This document shows positions 41,941-54,203 of a DNA stretch of 64,000 bases, in pieces (the stretch's first letter is position 1; each line of letters starts with the position of its first letter). Under the pieces are notes generated by a model. The model was not told the DNA's origin. It saw nothing but the letters and a program-made list of their open reading frames with translations, and did no database searches. The translations under genes were made by a program, and so were the position numbers. This DNA comes from Schistocephalus solidus (taxonomy: Eukaryota; Platyhelminthes; Cestoda; Diphyllobothriidea; Diphyllobothriidae): assembly GCA_017591395.1 (NCBI GenBank), contig WEDG01002512.1, positions 42,872-106,871 on the forward strand, given 5' to 3'.

Positions 41941-44206
41941 CTGCAAGAGAAAACGTGTTGCCAGTCCACTCAACTATGAAATAAGTAAATCGCATTCACG
42001 AAGTATAACAGAGTTTAATGTGATTCCTCTTAAGGATAGAGTTGGAACCCAAAGGCAAAAACTTATGAATTTAGCGTAACTAGCTGCCTATTTTCCTTAA
42101 CCGGAAATGATATATGAAATGGGTATGTAGTTATCGACCACACATGGATTCACCCCTGGCATTTGAAAAAATGATTGTTGACCTTCTCTACCTAAAGTCT
42201 AAGCACCCAAGAAACAGCTAAGAAATTTAAAGTTCAAAAGAACATTTGAGATTTACTTCATCATGCTTCACTTAAGGATGTTCTTTCGACTGAGCCCGGC
42301 ATATCGAAAACGTTTTAAAAATTTAAAGACACCTCAAAAGGAAATATGTGATATGAATACACTTTGAACAAATTACCAGCCAGTATGTAGAACTATTCAT
42401 ATGCAGGCGAGCTCCTTATAACAAAGTAGATTGCAAAATTACCAAATTATTCAATCGGCAACCTTTCATTTAGCCCAGAAACTCCTATGTCAGTTTAACA
42501 CACGTGGAATCCTAGGGGCCCTTACAGAATTTTAGTAAATTCACTGAAAATAAAATTGTATGTGGTAAGCATAGACAGTCTCCCTAAATTTACCAGTAAC
42601 CAGTTCGCGCGTATAGCTGCTGCCAGTGGGCTAAATACGAGCAACAGCTAGGTTTTATTTCCTTGCTTCCCAGTCCGTTCACTCGAGTGGCCAAGGTTAC
42701 GTACATTTCGACGAGGTCCAACTTTTGTCCAACAGCCCCTTTACACAGCAACGGTTACTGGCGTCAGACTTAATTTCTAGTGATAGTAGACTTGCGCAAA
42801 ATCTAACAGAATCTCGCCTTCTTCGCCATCTGTGCCCGGTGTAATGAACATGTCAAGAAGACCGCAGGCAAGAGAGGGTGCAGGTGGCTGGCACGTCAAA
42901 AACCCGTCCCTGAGCGTACCACCACACCGACTCGGATCTCACACGTCTGAGTGTGCCATAGAAGCCAAATTAAGAATGAGTCATTGAGCTTGACTCTCAG
43001 TCCACCAGTCAGTAATTGCACACGACCGCACACTGGGCTGACTGTAAGGCCCGAGTTGAATCGTTAGTCGCCAACCCCCTAAGCTATGGTTTTTAACGCC
43101 ACGTGATAGCTTCAAGCACGGCCGAATGCTTATAGTGAGATATATATACACAGAGTACACATCACATAATACGAACAATTAGACATGCTTCAGCGTTAAT
43201 CGTCCTATAAGGCGGGGCTCGAATCTGGATCTTTATGGTCAAAACACATAGGCGCACCCAACCCTGTGTGCAGATTAACTTGATAAACGACGTCCTAACA
43301 TGAGCTGGAATGACTCTTGTCTATTTAGACATTTGGAATCTGCTAGGTTACACGATTTCGTATAAGGAGACACTTTATTTTGGAACTGTCTTGAATTCCC
43401 TGATTTTTTATTAACCTAGTCTCTCTTTCAGGCAGTATTCAGTGACTACTCTTGATTATTTATAAATTTTCGAGTGATATACTCCTTTGGGTTTGTCATG
43501 TACAGGCAAATTCGTTAATTGTCATCATCGGTCTAAAGAGGATATTTCAAAACTAGCACAATTTTAGTTCTGCGTCAAAAATTTCGAAGGTTATCTACCT
43601 TTGAATGAGGCATGCATATCCTGGACCTGTAAGCAAGTTGAATTATTCTAAACCATATGTTTATTTATCGCAAGCGGATGTAATTATGACCACCTATCGC
43701 AATCGAATTAAGTACATGATTACTTTTTACCTAATATGCCCCGCATCTACACGCGTCATTCTGCAAAGCATAAATAAACAAAACAAATTGTTGACGCAAT
43801 GCGAAAATATTGTCTGCCAGAGTTAGCGCATCTTCCGAAAGCAATTAGAGTCGGAGCACGGGCTTGTGCATTAGAGTTCACCAATGACTGATTCCTTCCT
43901 CTGGAGGCTAGTAACTGCCGGATTGTGTTTAGATAATTGCACAGTTTACCTTTCCCGCGTGACAACAGGCCAAATTTTCCACCGAATTTCTCCAACTCTC
44001 GTAGTATTGAGTGGTGTTTAATGGAACAAGCGATGTCGGTAATATTTTATTGTTAGTTATTTATTGTTGTAAATGTTCCAGGCCTTTCTGGGCCTACGAA
44101 TTACGCTGATGTTAGCCGAAGAGATGCAGACCCGTATCACAAGTGGGAGAATGTTTCCCTTTAAAGTGCTTGACGTGTAACCCTGCTGAGTTCTCTGGGT
44201 GATAAT

Positions 44207-44546
44207 TCCATACAACAGTCAAACTCCGACAGACTTCAAATGCTGTTTTAAATGCAGATCGGCAGTCAAGAAAATACTAATATTTTGTACCTGTTATTAT
44301 TTTTCAGTAGTTCTCCCTTATTATACACCCCTCTTCCTAAAGCTCCGTTATAGTAAACCTCAGTTCCCTGCTGAGTTCCATTCAACAGTCAAACTCCCGA
44401 CAAACTTCAAATGCTGTTTTAAATGCAGATCGGCAGTCAAGAAAATACTAATATTTTGTACTTGCTATTATTTTTCATTAGTTCTCCCTTATTATACACC
44501 CCTCTTCCTAAAGCTCCGTTACAGTGAACCTCAGTTGAGTGGTTTG
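44207..44546 (+). repeat. two-unit tandem duplication, period 170 bp
   Basis: CAACAGTCAAACTC at 44212 recurs at 44382, and both are followed by AAATGCTGTTTTAAATGCAG, TATTTTGTACYTG and CCCTTATTATACACCCC. About 95% identical by eye. Confidence 0.9.
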
Positions 44547-44847
44547 TAATATAGCCATTGCCTGAGGTTCACGTTGAATGTTAAAATTAATTAATGTAAA
44601 TAAATATTAACTGGTAAACAATGCTGTGCTTTTTAAAGAACGGTCTTCACTTTACTGCTGTAAGACTCTGGAGGAAGCAGAGTTGGTTGAGTTTGCGCAG
44701 AAGGAATTTTCTTGTGAAATTCATGAGACTTAATATAATAGACAATCTACCGCATATGCCCCCGGACCCCTAATACAGGTGGCCTTACGTTAAATTTCAG
44801 AAATGGCAAATATTACGTGGAGAAGATATAGATGCGATCGTTGGGAT

Positions 44848-44924
44848 AACAACTTTGTTCGCCTGACGTTTCCGTTACCGACTCTTGGCGTTGGAATCCA
44901 AAACGTCAGGTGAATAAGGTTCTT
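44848..44924. repeat. imperfect inverted repeat, 24-bp arms
   Basis: Left arm AACAACTTTGTTCGCCTGAC plus GTTT (44848-44871) pairs with the right arm AAACGTCAGGTGAATAAGG plus TTCTT (44901-44924), with about four mismatches and a 29-base loop. It could be the end of a foldback transposon or a solo hairpin element. Confidence 0.65.
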
Positions 44925-46596
44925 GTCTCAATTTTTGCGTTCTTAATTACTTCCTGGGACTCGCATTTTCGCACCAAACTCTAACCCAAACCATAACCAA
45001 AGGTTAAGTTCTCCGGCATATAAGTGCGGGCACATAAACGATTCCCATCACACCCTGCTCCAGACACCCCGTCTGACAGTGGATTATGGTTGGCTGAAAC
45101 CGGAAAAAAAGGGTACTGTATATCGCTGCTCCCCTTGAAGTTGCTGGTACCGTATCTTACCAGCTGCATAAGCTTGAAAAAATAATAATTTGACTCACTC
45201 CGACAAGTCCAGGCCATCCAAGCAGATCAATTTTGGATATCTAAGAACACCCACCGAAGGGGAAAATTATAAACCTCGGTTTATAAAGCTGGTTTCGAGG
45301 ACCAGCAAATAGAGTTATTGAGTGCTAAACGATGAGCAGCGGCGTGCTATTTTTCCCACACGGCCGCAGGTAGTTCCACAACAGCGCAGGATTATCAACC
45401 TGCAGAATACAGCCTAATGCTCAAAACTGCGTTCCACACTAGCAGGGACTTAATGTTTCCCAGGTTACGACAGGCCTCCCGAATGAGCCCTGACTCATAT
45501 GAAGGACACTAATGACAAATTCTGCCCGCCGTGGGGCTATTGAAACCTGATCAGTACGCATTAGAAATATGCAGTAAATTTGCTACCTCATGAAATGGCA
45601 ATCAAAAGGCTGAGAGTTGATTCCTTTTTGACGAGATTACTTCACTTAGATAATAATATTAGGTACCGTGCAGCCTAAACCCAAGATATTTTGGTCACCT
45701 CGGGATGCCAGCTTTTGAAAGAACTCCTTTCTGAGTTCCTGCAAACTTGCACTCTGTAAAAAATAACTACTTAAATAGTATGCATTTTTCTAATCACTTT
45801 TAGATGCCCTTATAAATTCAAAGATGAGACAGTGCACGAAAATATTGTTTTTTATTCATTTCTTAACAAATTGCGTATTATTTAAGTAAAATGCCTAAAG
45901 AAAGTGTATATTGCTATTTAAAAAAAATTACAGTTAAGAGATATTTTTAAGAACCATTAAATGGCCGTTTCTAAATTATCGTATTGTTTCCATTTAGTCG
46001 TGCTGCTTGTAAAGTACCCATCGCAAAATTATTTTTGAGCAGCCTAGATAAATATGTGATTTTGTCTTCGAAGAAATGTTTGCAGCATGTTGTTTGGAAA
46101 CCCTGAATGCAAACGTAACGGCCGATCGGGCTGAAACGTATTGGGAAGTCGGAAGGCGTAATTTGAGAAGGAAAGAGCATCAGGAAGAATCTTATAGTGC
46201 CTGCTTTCTATGAAATACATTTGCATTTTTAGGAGCATCGAAAATCAATGAGAGTACAATGCATAATACCTAAGCAGTTATTGTTTTACGGAGTGTAGTT
46301 CTCGTTCATAAGCCGGCATTGTAAAGTGACAAAAATATTTTCAGCTTGTGCTAACTGACAATAATTAGCATTCCAACCTTGCATAGTTAATCCTTCCGAA
46401 ACGAATTGTGGTTAACGCTTAAGGAGCCAGCACATATACTGTATATAGAGAGGACGAAGTCCAGACATAATTATCAGTCCACCGATTGGCCCGAGGATTA
46501 GTGCTTGCAGTTGGGACAGGACTGCAACTACTTTCAAGCAGATACAACGAAAAGGAGCAAACAGAAGGCAGACATAAGCGTAGGAAGTACACGCAC

Positions 46597-46715
46597 CTCA
46601 AGTATAAAGTCTCCAGGCCTCAAATTTGCCCGATAGGCGACATTGTTTTCCTCCACATGTCCCAGATAGTGCAGTGACGGTATTTCAATGGTCGGGCAGA
46701 AGACACCTCCAGTGA
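46597..46715 (-). CDS. Shank: SHANK exon, middle of the PDZ domain
   Basis: The acceptor TTTTACTCGATAG precedes TCACTGGAGG (46715) and the donor GAG|GTGCGT is at 46597/46596. The exon takes two bases to finish a Val codon, then has 39 codons. It encodes VTGGVFCPTIEIPSLHYLGH, then VEENNVAYRANLRPGDFILE. SHANK PDZ domains have the same unusual long beta2-beta3 insert followed by P.LQYLESVD..GVA..AGLR.GDFLIEV. This makes SHANK a better match than other PDZ families. Confidence 0.92.
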
Positions 46716-48932
46716 CTATCGAGTAAAACAATGAAAAATAAATTATTGGTTTTGCAAAGAGACTCAGTAGTGGATGGAATCCTGCTCTTAATACCAAAGA
46801 CGTGCAGGGACAGGTAATCAGTAAAAAAGTCGTAAAAGAAGACGGTAATTAATGTTCTCTTTGCAAGAATCTGCATGGTCCGTTGATGTGTTTTATCATC
46901 TTCTGTACAGAAACACTGGTAGATTACTCTACTCTCCTCCCCCTCCTGCTGAAGATTTCAAAGCAGTTTGCTTTCGCCCTAGTCATTTTCCTCTTACTCG
47001 TCATAGTTTTCGATAGAAGCACATAAACGGGTTTCAGAAAGCAGTTAAGAAGAAGGAGATAGAATGGCCAGAAAAATGAAGTTTACTCTCCTGGCATTCC
47101 GGATTCTGACTCAAACCCATCCTCTGTGACAGTCACAGGTGATGATGGGTTCGAATGGGAATCCAACCTTTGATCATATCTTCTTTCTTTGAACCGCCCC
47201 TAGTTGTGTTACCTTAGACTTTTGTACATGCAGTGAACTTCGCGAATCCACTTCCGTCCATTCAGAAGACAGAACTGGAGCCCTGAATTCATAGCCTTGA
47301 ACCCGCAAAGTTAGTCGCCTGAATCGCATCTGCCAGTAAAAGAGATATAACTGAAGATGCAAGGGTGTTCGTACCACTGGTAATTAAACATACAGGGACT
47401 AGCACAACGGCCGTGGTTATATCACGGTATTAACGGATAATGGATTGATCTATGCAGGTCTGTGTATGAGGAGGGGAGACCTGGTGACTGACCTGCCGGT
47501 TCGTCGTTCAAGTGCTAAGTGGACTCGAAAAATACTTGCCATATTCCAGCAATGTGACACTTTTCAATGACTTTTGTTAAAGGTTACAGAGCCCCGCAAA
47601 CTTCCTTTTCGATAGCTTGTACCGAAAAATATTTTTATTTAAATGCAGACACGGGGAAGAATTTAATCGTATACAGAATGGTTATTAGAAAATAAAATTT
47701 CTTGTAGTCCATAAAAATACGCGCATTCATTTTCAGACCTGCGTTTCGAAACTATTAATCTGAAAATACAATTTTTCTACGCGAGGGTCACTAAAAGCAC
47801 GTTTTTCTAGTTGTTGGTTAAACATAAACGGGCATCTTTGACTGTACGGATGAGGACGAATGTCCGTATTTCAGGGAAAAAAAACTGATGGAGCATCGGA
47901 ACAACTTTAATACTTGTCTGAGCTATTTAACCCGTGCACAATCCGTCGTCAGAGATAAAACCAGCAATATATAGAGGGTGTCAATAAACGATTAGTGTCA
48001 AGTGTGGAGGTGGTTGTGTAGGGCTCTGTATACCGGTGCAAAGTCGAGATGTCGATTGACTGAGTTCGCACCCAAGACCCAGGTCTCGGCCTGGCTAACC
48101 TCCGTTGTGGGCAATAATCTTTGTGGCTGTTAAATTAAAACTCGTGACCCATTTCGAAGGTGTGGCAGAAACCTGTGATAATTCGTCATAAGCTGATCGT
48201 TTATGCATGATCCGAGCCTGCTTTAAGTCAGACGGTTTAGATAAGGGTTAAAATACACTAAACCTGACTGTTCCCTCGGACGTAATCGATCTTCGAGTTT
48301 CATGAACTTACTGCGCATGGTAACCTTGTGCCGACCAGCCATTTCAACACCCAGTCCCTCAGCAATGCACTTGATCGCTTCTGAAGGGTTCTTTATGTAT
48401 GGCAGAGTATGCTATATCAACGTTGGTGTTTGTGGTGGTTTCTGCTGTGGCGGATGTGTAGGCATCGACTTATAAAAGTCTTCAAATAACCCTTCCGCAT
48501 AGCTTGGTCTTGGGGATATCAGGCCTCGCGTTTTTTCCTCCGGCTTCTACTAAAAAAGGCTTTGGTCAGGAGTTCCTAGTTCGGGAAACTTCTATTGAAC
48601 GTATTTGTAGAAAAAATTGTTTCAACTTGTCTCCAAATTGCCCACGGATGATTTGCATGAAAATATTCATTGGTTTCTGCTCACAATCATGTTGGATTAA
48701 CCGATATGCTGAACATCACTTTTTGCATCGAAAGGAGAGTATGCCTTATCTTAGGGCGAAATGCATCGCATCTGCTTAACTTCGAATGAATTCAAAACCT
48801 ACTACGAGGAAACAGAATGCCCTCCTCCAGTGCTCAGCGCCAAGAAGTTAGAACATCTTTTGTAGCGTTTAATTTTCTGCCTAAATAATAGCGTGGAGCA
48901 ACACCGGACGCACGTTTCAAGCAAGTACTTAC
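46716..48932 (-). other. SHANK intron, about 2.2 kb
   Basis: Bounded by GTAAGT (48932) and the GATAG acceptor. It contains a 64-bp palindrome (47101-47164) and a weak tRNA-like segment (47405-47520). No other gene is seen. Confidence 0.75.
47101..47164. repeat. near-perfect 64-bp palindrome of the hammerhead-like motif
   Basis: The right half GATGATGGGTTCGAATGGGA, followed by ATCC, resembles the Penelope-associated motif. The left half is its reverse complement with a few changes. The centre CTGTGACAGTCACAG (47124-47138) is a perfect palindrome. The arms differ by a 3-base offset. Confidence 0.7.
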
Positions 48933-49019
48933 CTCGTTTGCTCTGAACAACGAAGCCGTAACCACGATTGCCCTTTTGTAATACGATAACCCTCGGTAGA
49001 CTGTTTCCAGTCCATGTCT
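48933..49019 (-). CDS. Shank: SHANK exon, start of the PDZ domain
   Basis: The donor CGAG|GTAAGT is at 48933/48932. The acceptor CTTTGCTTCTCAG ends at 49020. It encodes TWTGNSLPRVIVLQKGNRGY, then GFVVQSKR. GYGF is the carboxylate-binding loop of the PDZ domain; the whole resembles the SHANK start (DDKVAVLQKRDHEGFGFVL). The downstream phase (one base) fits the next exon. Upstream, the exon would need a one-base carry-over. A second acceptor candidate inside (AAACAG before TCTACCG, exon start 48995) would change the start to LPRVIVLQ and accept a two-base carry-over. Confidence 0.88.
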
Positions 49020-51987
49020 CTGAGAAGCAAAGGGTGCAAGTTTTAACACCAGAAGAGAATTGCAAATTAAACGCGAGATAAAAAGATTTTTAAACCAAAA
49101 ATTTGGATTCTATGCGTTTTTCATGCCAAACATTATGATGTTCAAATGACGGAGTAAATAACGGAATTCCTTTGTGAATTGGAGGAAAGGTTATAACAGT
49201 AAACTGGCTATGCACGTATACTGAATTTTCACACGAAACCCTCGAAACGTTCTTTTTAAATAGCAAGCCAATTACGCAAGAATTTAAGACAATATAGTTT
49301 CAGCGTTAACTAGAGCTCCTGGGGAGGGCGCAATCAGTTAACGGAATTGTAAAAATAAACTGCCCAATGGAGTAATAAAAATCATATATTAAGCTTTCTA
49401 CGAAAGCTGTCTCGCAAAGGCCCGAAGTAAGTACTTTCCGATTGCAAAACCTATATGATTAATGGTTCAACGATAACGACGTGAAAATACCACGTATGTA
49501 TGCCTGAATAAATGATGCAATTGAATACGATCAGTTCGAGGTGACGTCGTCCTGGAGCTGCCAACTGAATGCATAAGAAAATGGAAAAGTATATGGATAA
49601 AAACTCGTTAGAATATTAATTAAATAACCTAGGTCTTCGCCGTGCTTTTGTGCGGAATATTAGACGAATGACCTCCTGATAACCATGGAGTTGGACATAT
49701 GGGCACACTCTTTTAGTTTCTTGTATGCTTTCTGCTCGAAATTAAATCCAACGCAACTCTAAGTTAACTAAATAGCGATAGGTTGGCTTTGCATTTCCAA
49801 TATGCAGTCAGTAATTTCAATCCATCTGCTATGGTGTAAGGTAGCCTTCACGTCAGGGAAAAATAAATTCAGCCCTGCATAGAAAACTAGGTAAGGTCAT
49901 CGAAATTTCAACAAACTGAACATTTTCCAATGACAAGAGTGTGTTAACATATAGTTAAACCATCACTTAACACAAAATCCAACCCAGAAACGTGAAGCAC
50001 TCTGTAAGCAAAGGCCAGTTGGTCCCGAACCTACATTTTAAATGCCTGTCCCCTTTAGATGAAATAAAATAAATTTTTGAAACTTACTTTATACGGTGCT
50101 TCAGTCATATCATGTCCACTGCTGCTCATCAATCTTGTCACATAAATCCTACTACGTTAAAGGATCGAGTACATATAAACTTCAAAGAGGAATATAAATT
50201 TCCTTACATTAAATACCCAGATGCCAAATTGTCCACAGGCTACTTATAAACACCTGCCATGTGTTTTCAAAAGCATAGAACTTGCGACAGGAATCCTTCT
50301 TACTTTCGCTATAATTTAAACTAGTCAATTCATATTTTGTGCGTTTTGCAGTACTTCCGTTTTAATCACTAATATGAGCAGGTGCTACAAGGTTTGTCAC
50401 GCGAAGTAATTGCACCGCCAAGTCTAGCATTCAGACAAAAGTAGAGTTGTCACACCGGAAGGAGTAACCGCAGTGCAAAAACATGTTTGGGCAGAGAACC
50501 AATGCGAGAAATGAAAGAGGCCGAAGTGCAAACTTCGGAAAGCAGAAGCCCTGGAACAGGAATCGCAGTAGCCCATACACGAATTCTGGCGCAGAACAAA
50601 CTTTAGAGTTGCTCTGTTTTTGCCAAAAATAGTCTATCAGGTGATATACACATTGGCAGGTGAGAACGATTGCTGAGGTTTTGTACCCCCAATAGGAATG
50701 ATATTTATATTAGACCTTTCAGTAGCCTCACCAGTTACAGTTTTCGACTTTACAACAAAAACTTTTCGTTCACTTATATAGTAGCCTGTAAGCGCTGCCA
50801 AATAGAGGGCCGGTGTGCATGTTTCGATTTCTGACGGATGCGGACTGCGAAATCAGGAATTTAAGACGTCCACATGAGGTTCCCGGCATGAACGCAACCG
50901 AACTTGAGACTTTCGTGTAGATAGTGTCGTTAAACGTTAAACCACTGAAGGCATATCGCCTCTGGGAATATTCCCAAACCACCGGTTTTACAGACAGAAT
51001 ACTGCGCTCGCTCCCCCTACGAGCATGTGGCCTCTGCATCAGGGGAATAGGCGGGGCCTTGCTCCCTCGATTCTGACATGTGGCCCCCGATTAGTGCAGA
51101 GACAATATCAGCGTAGCATGTGTTGATGTCAGTGAGGAAAGAAGTGTATTGGCATGTAAATATATATATCCATGTGTTAAATTGTAAGCTTTGTAGAAAA
51201 GTGGCGTCCTGATGGATGGGTTTTATGACGAGCCGAACCTCCGGCGAATGTGGAATTCGCGAAAGTCAGGTTTATCGCAAGGCCTCTAGAAGGTGTCAGC
51301 GCGTGTATTTTACCGATTAATTAAAGTAAGTAAACCGGGAAATATGAAACATATTCTGGATAAAATTTTGTTTTAGGCCTCCTGGTTGGGACTAGGATGA
51401 ACAGATTAAAGGTGCTTCTTTGTTTACCCATGTCATTTGGAGGACACATATCTGCCAAGTGTGTTGCGTTCATATCGGTATAGTCGGCGATTAGGCTATC
51501 CATTAGATCCTGATTGAGCCCCACAGCAGTTCGAAAGTCTTTTCCCAAGATCCGTGTGATCCATAGTAGGTGGGCGCAGGGAAGGTGACTCACTGAGGAA
51601 TATTGGTAGTGGACTTGCGCACCATCTACCACAATCTACCTCTTCTCTCCTGACTGCGTCCAGTGCATGACAGAGTCACGAAGGTCAGAGCCGAGAGAGG
51701 ACGGTGTTGCTGCAGCGCGGCGAGAACTCGCAACAAGGTGTCTCACCACACGCCCCCTTTATGGCATTTTGCATCACTAACACCGTCTGCTGCGCCCTGA
51801 CGTTGTCCCGTGCAGCAGTCCAGCACACAGACCGCGTGACCCATTTAGGGGACCATATGATTAACCTACTAACAACAAAGACCGGTTAAATAGTCAGTTC
51901 TTATTGGTTTTGTCTTCCATCTGCGTACTGGTGTAGAAGATTGAGCTAGGTTAAGTCGTTTACGCTAAAGGTCAGGAGTAGCCTTGT

Positions 51988-52361
51988 GGGGACACCCTAA
52001 AGCAAGACACGGAAATAGGAACGGCCCTACCATATGCGTAGCTATGCGCCAACTTCGAGGGATTTTTACGTTTAGGATTAAGGTGAGGGTTAGGGTTAGG
52101 TTTAATTTTGGCGTCAAGGTCAGAGTTGGGTTTAGGGTTAGGAGTAGGCTAGGGGGTTAAGGTTTTGGATTCGTGTTAACTGTAGGGCAGAGGCTAGGGC
52201 CAACACAAAAGGCTACATTAATTTTTATGTTAGAGTGAGTATAAGCATTAAGACATAGGAATGGCTACCCTTCCTGTAATTTATCGCACGGCCACCTATT
52301 TTAAGTGTACAGAACGGTTGGTATTCCCGTATCCCTGTTTAGGCGACCAAACATGGCATCC
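51988..52361. mobile_element. inverted-repeat element with TTAGGG-like core, copy 1
   Basis: The left end (CCTAAAGCAAGACACGGAAA, then TAGGAACGGCC) is the imperfect complement of the right end (GGTATTCCCGTATCCC, then TGTTTAGGCG). Between them lies a tract of GGTTAGGG/GGGTTAGG-type units (about 52078-52180). No transposase. It looks like a foldback or MITE-type element; it is about 70% alike in the arms. Confidence 0.5.
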
Positions 52362-53253
52362 TTGCCAATTTAAACAGATGGATAATCTATTGAAGGCAAT
52401 TTACAACCCAAAGCTGCATTCACTGTGCAATATGCCATGTACTATTTCAGACGGTGGGCTGAGTATTATGTGTGCTTCGTTGAATCCAAGCAGCTGGCCC
52501 AAGGAGCCAGAGTCAGAGCAAATTTGGATTTTACAGAGCCTCAGAACATAAGGTTGCGCAGTTCCTTTCAAATTAACGGTCTTCCGCATTATGTTTCAAT
52601 TAGAAGGCAACCTATGGCAAATTCTCATCGAAGTATTTATTTTGTGTTTGGTTTATCACGAGGCCTTTTAAGAATAAAAACCAAATTTATATGCCAAAAA
52701 CCGTAGATAAATTAATAATACTAAGTTGTATTTAATGCCGGTTTACAGGCATTATCAGATGAAAATAGGCAGTGATCGTGCGTCCTTTTTATGTTTTCAT
52801 GTAGAATGCGGTGTTTGGAAGTTCTCAGAATACAAACCACCTCTATAACTGCCCATCCATTAATATCGATCGTGCATCGATGCAGACACAAAACTCAATT
52901 TAATCTGACGAAGTTCAGAATCGGCTGGGACGGACATGCGCTTTAATTGCTCAATAAATACATGCGCAGGACAGCATAGATCCCCTACTCGGCTATAGAG
53001 GAGGGTAGTAGGTAAGCCAAGGTGGTAGAAAGGTTGGGTGGGGTGTGAGGTTATCAGGTCGGGCATGATGAGTCTGTGATTCGGGTAGGTCATGCTGGGG
53101 GTTGCCTGCCGACCAGGGGTGATGGCGAGGTCAAAGTTGCCATAAATTTGTGCTGCCTGCATCCAAAGAGCGCAAAGTAAACGACGACTTGGGCACCCAC
53201 TCAGCGCCGGCGAGTGCGCGCTCCTGTGCCTGCCGCATAGAGTCCGCGTGCGG

Positions 53254-53279
53254 TGGTGTGTGTGTGTGTGTGTGTGTGA
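53254..53279 (+). repeat. GT microsatellite
   Basis: (GT)n of about 13 units. It creates artefactual His-Thr or Cys-Val open frames. Confidence 0.95.
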
Positions 53280-53822
53280 TGGTGGTATGCGCGCGCAAGG
53301 CACACCTACGAGTACGTGTAGGTAGAATAAAAGTAAAATCGTCAGCAGGACTTCTGCTGCCCTGGGGACAACCTCGTTTTAACCGCCATAAGCACCACAG
53401 CGACACCGCAACAGAGATTCCTTAGCCTACGCCAGCACTATAGGTGAGGCGCCAGGTACAGGTCCACAGTGGGGACAAGAGGAGAGCCTCTTCGGAGCGC
53501 ACTTTTGAACTGGGAGATACAGGTTTTGTACCTGATGACCATGCACATGGCGGCGATTATTAGAAGAATGGAGCAGAAAGGAGGAAGAAGAGAGGTAAAA
53601 ACAAAAATAGAAGAGTATACAACGGGGCTAGGTTCCGGAGGCGCATGCGAGAGTGGAAAAAGCGAAGAGCAAATTAAAAAAATCGGCATTACCTCCCTGA
53701 GAGGAGTTAATGTCCACGCATTTCAGCCGATGACGGATACTACTGACCAGATGGAAGTGGTGCGTTTCTTCACATAGGATCCATTTGCATCTTTTCGACT
53801 GACGGTAGGCTAAACATCCTGG

Positions 53823-54203
53823 GGATGCCTTTAAAGGCCGCCTAAACAGGACATGGGAAAAAGGAACGGCCCCACTCGGTTAAAAATGGGTTTCCTTACG
53901 GCAAAGTTCAGGAAATGTTAAAAATATCCGTATCTTAACGCTAACGAAACTGTAATCATCTAAAGTAAGCCTAGCCCTACCCTAAGCCTTAACCCTAAGT
54001 TAACATGATAAAAACCTTAACCCGTTAGCCTAATCATAACCCTAAAACCCAACTCTGACATTAAGATCAAACTTTAATCACGCCCTAAAATTAGCCATAA
54101 CCTTAACCTTAATTCTAACCATAAGTTTCTCGGAAATTGATGCAAAGTCACAGGTATTGTGGACGATTCCTGTTCCCGTAAGCTGTTTAGGCGGCCATGC
54201 ATT
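53823..54203. mobile_element. inverted-repeat element with CCCTAA-like core, copy 2
   Basis: GGCCGCCTAAACAG at 53836-53849 is exactly complementary to CTGTTTAGGCGGCC at 54183-54196. Outside, GATGCC and the complement of GCATTC extend the arms; inside, a block TGGGAA...GGAACGGCC continues. The core (53960-54125) has CCTAACCC-type units. Same design as copy 1, but with the C-rich strand on top. Confidence 0.65.

Larger units (their letters stand above)
41941..46596 (-). other. SHANK intron, about 4.7 kb
   Basis: Bounded by GTGCGT (46596) and TTGCAG. It holds a possible LINE 3' end on the minus strand (44040-44100, AATAAATAACTAAC-type tail), a 170-bp tandem duplication (44207-44546) and an imperfect inverted repeat (44848-44924). 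Near 43210-43260 a minus-strand GATTCGAGCCCC resembles a box B of a SINE. The rest is unassigned. Confidence 0.75.

Noticed and set aside
47840..47880. Hammerhead-like GGATGAGGACGAATGTCC
   Set aside because: Lacks CTGATGA and GAAA in the right order; it is only a short hairpin.
53131..53425. Open frames with Thr-His or Cys-Val runs
   Set aside because: They cross the GT microsatellite; no domain or splice context supports a gene.
52078..54125. True telomere or chromosome end
   Set aside because: Units are degenerate, short, in both orientations and bounded by inverted repeats inside an intron.
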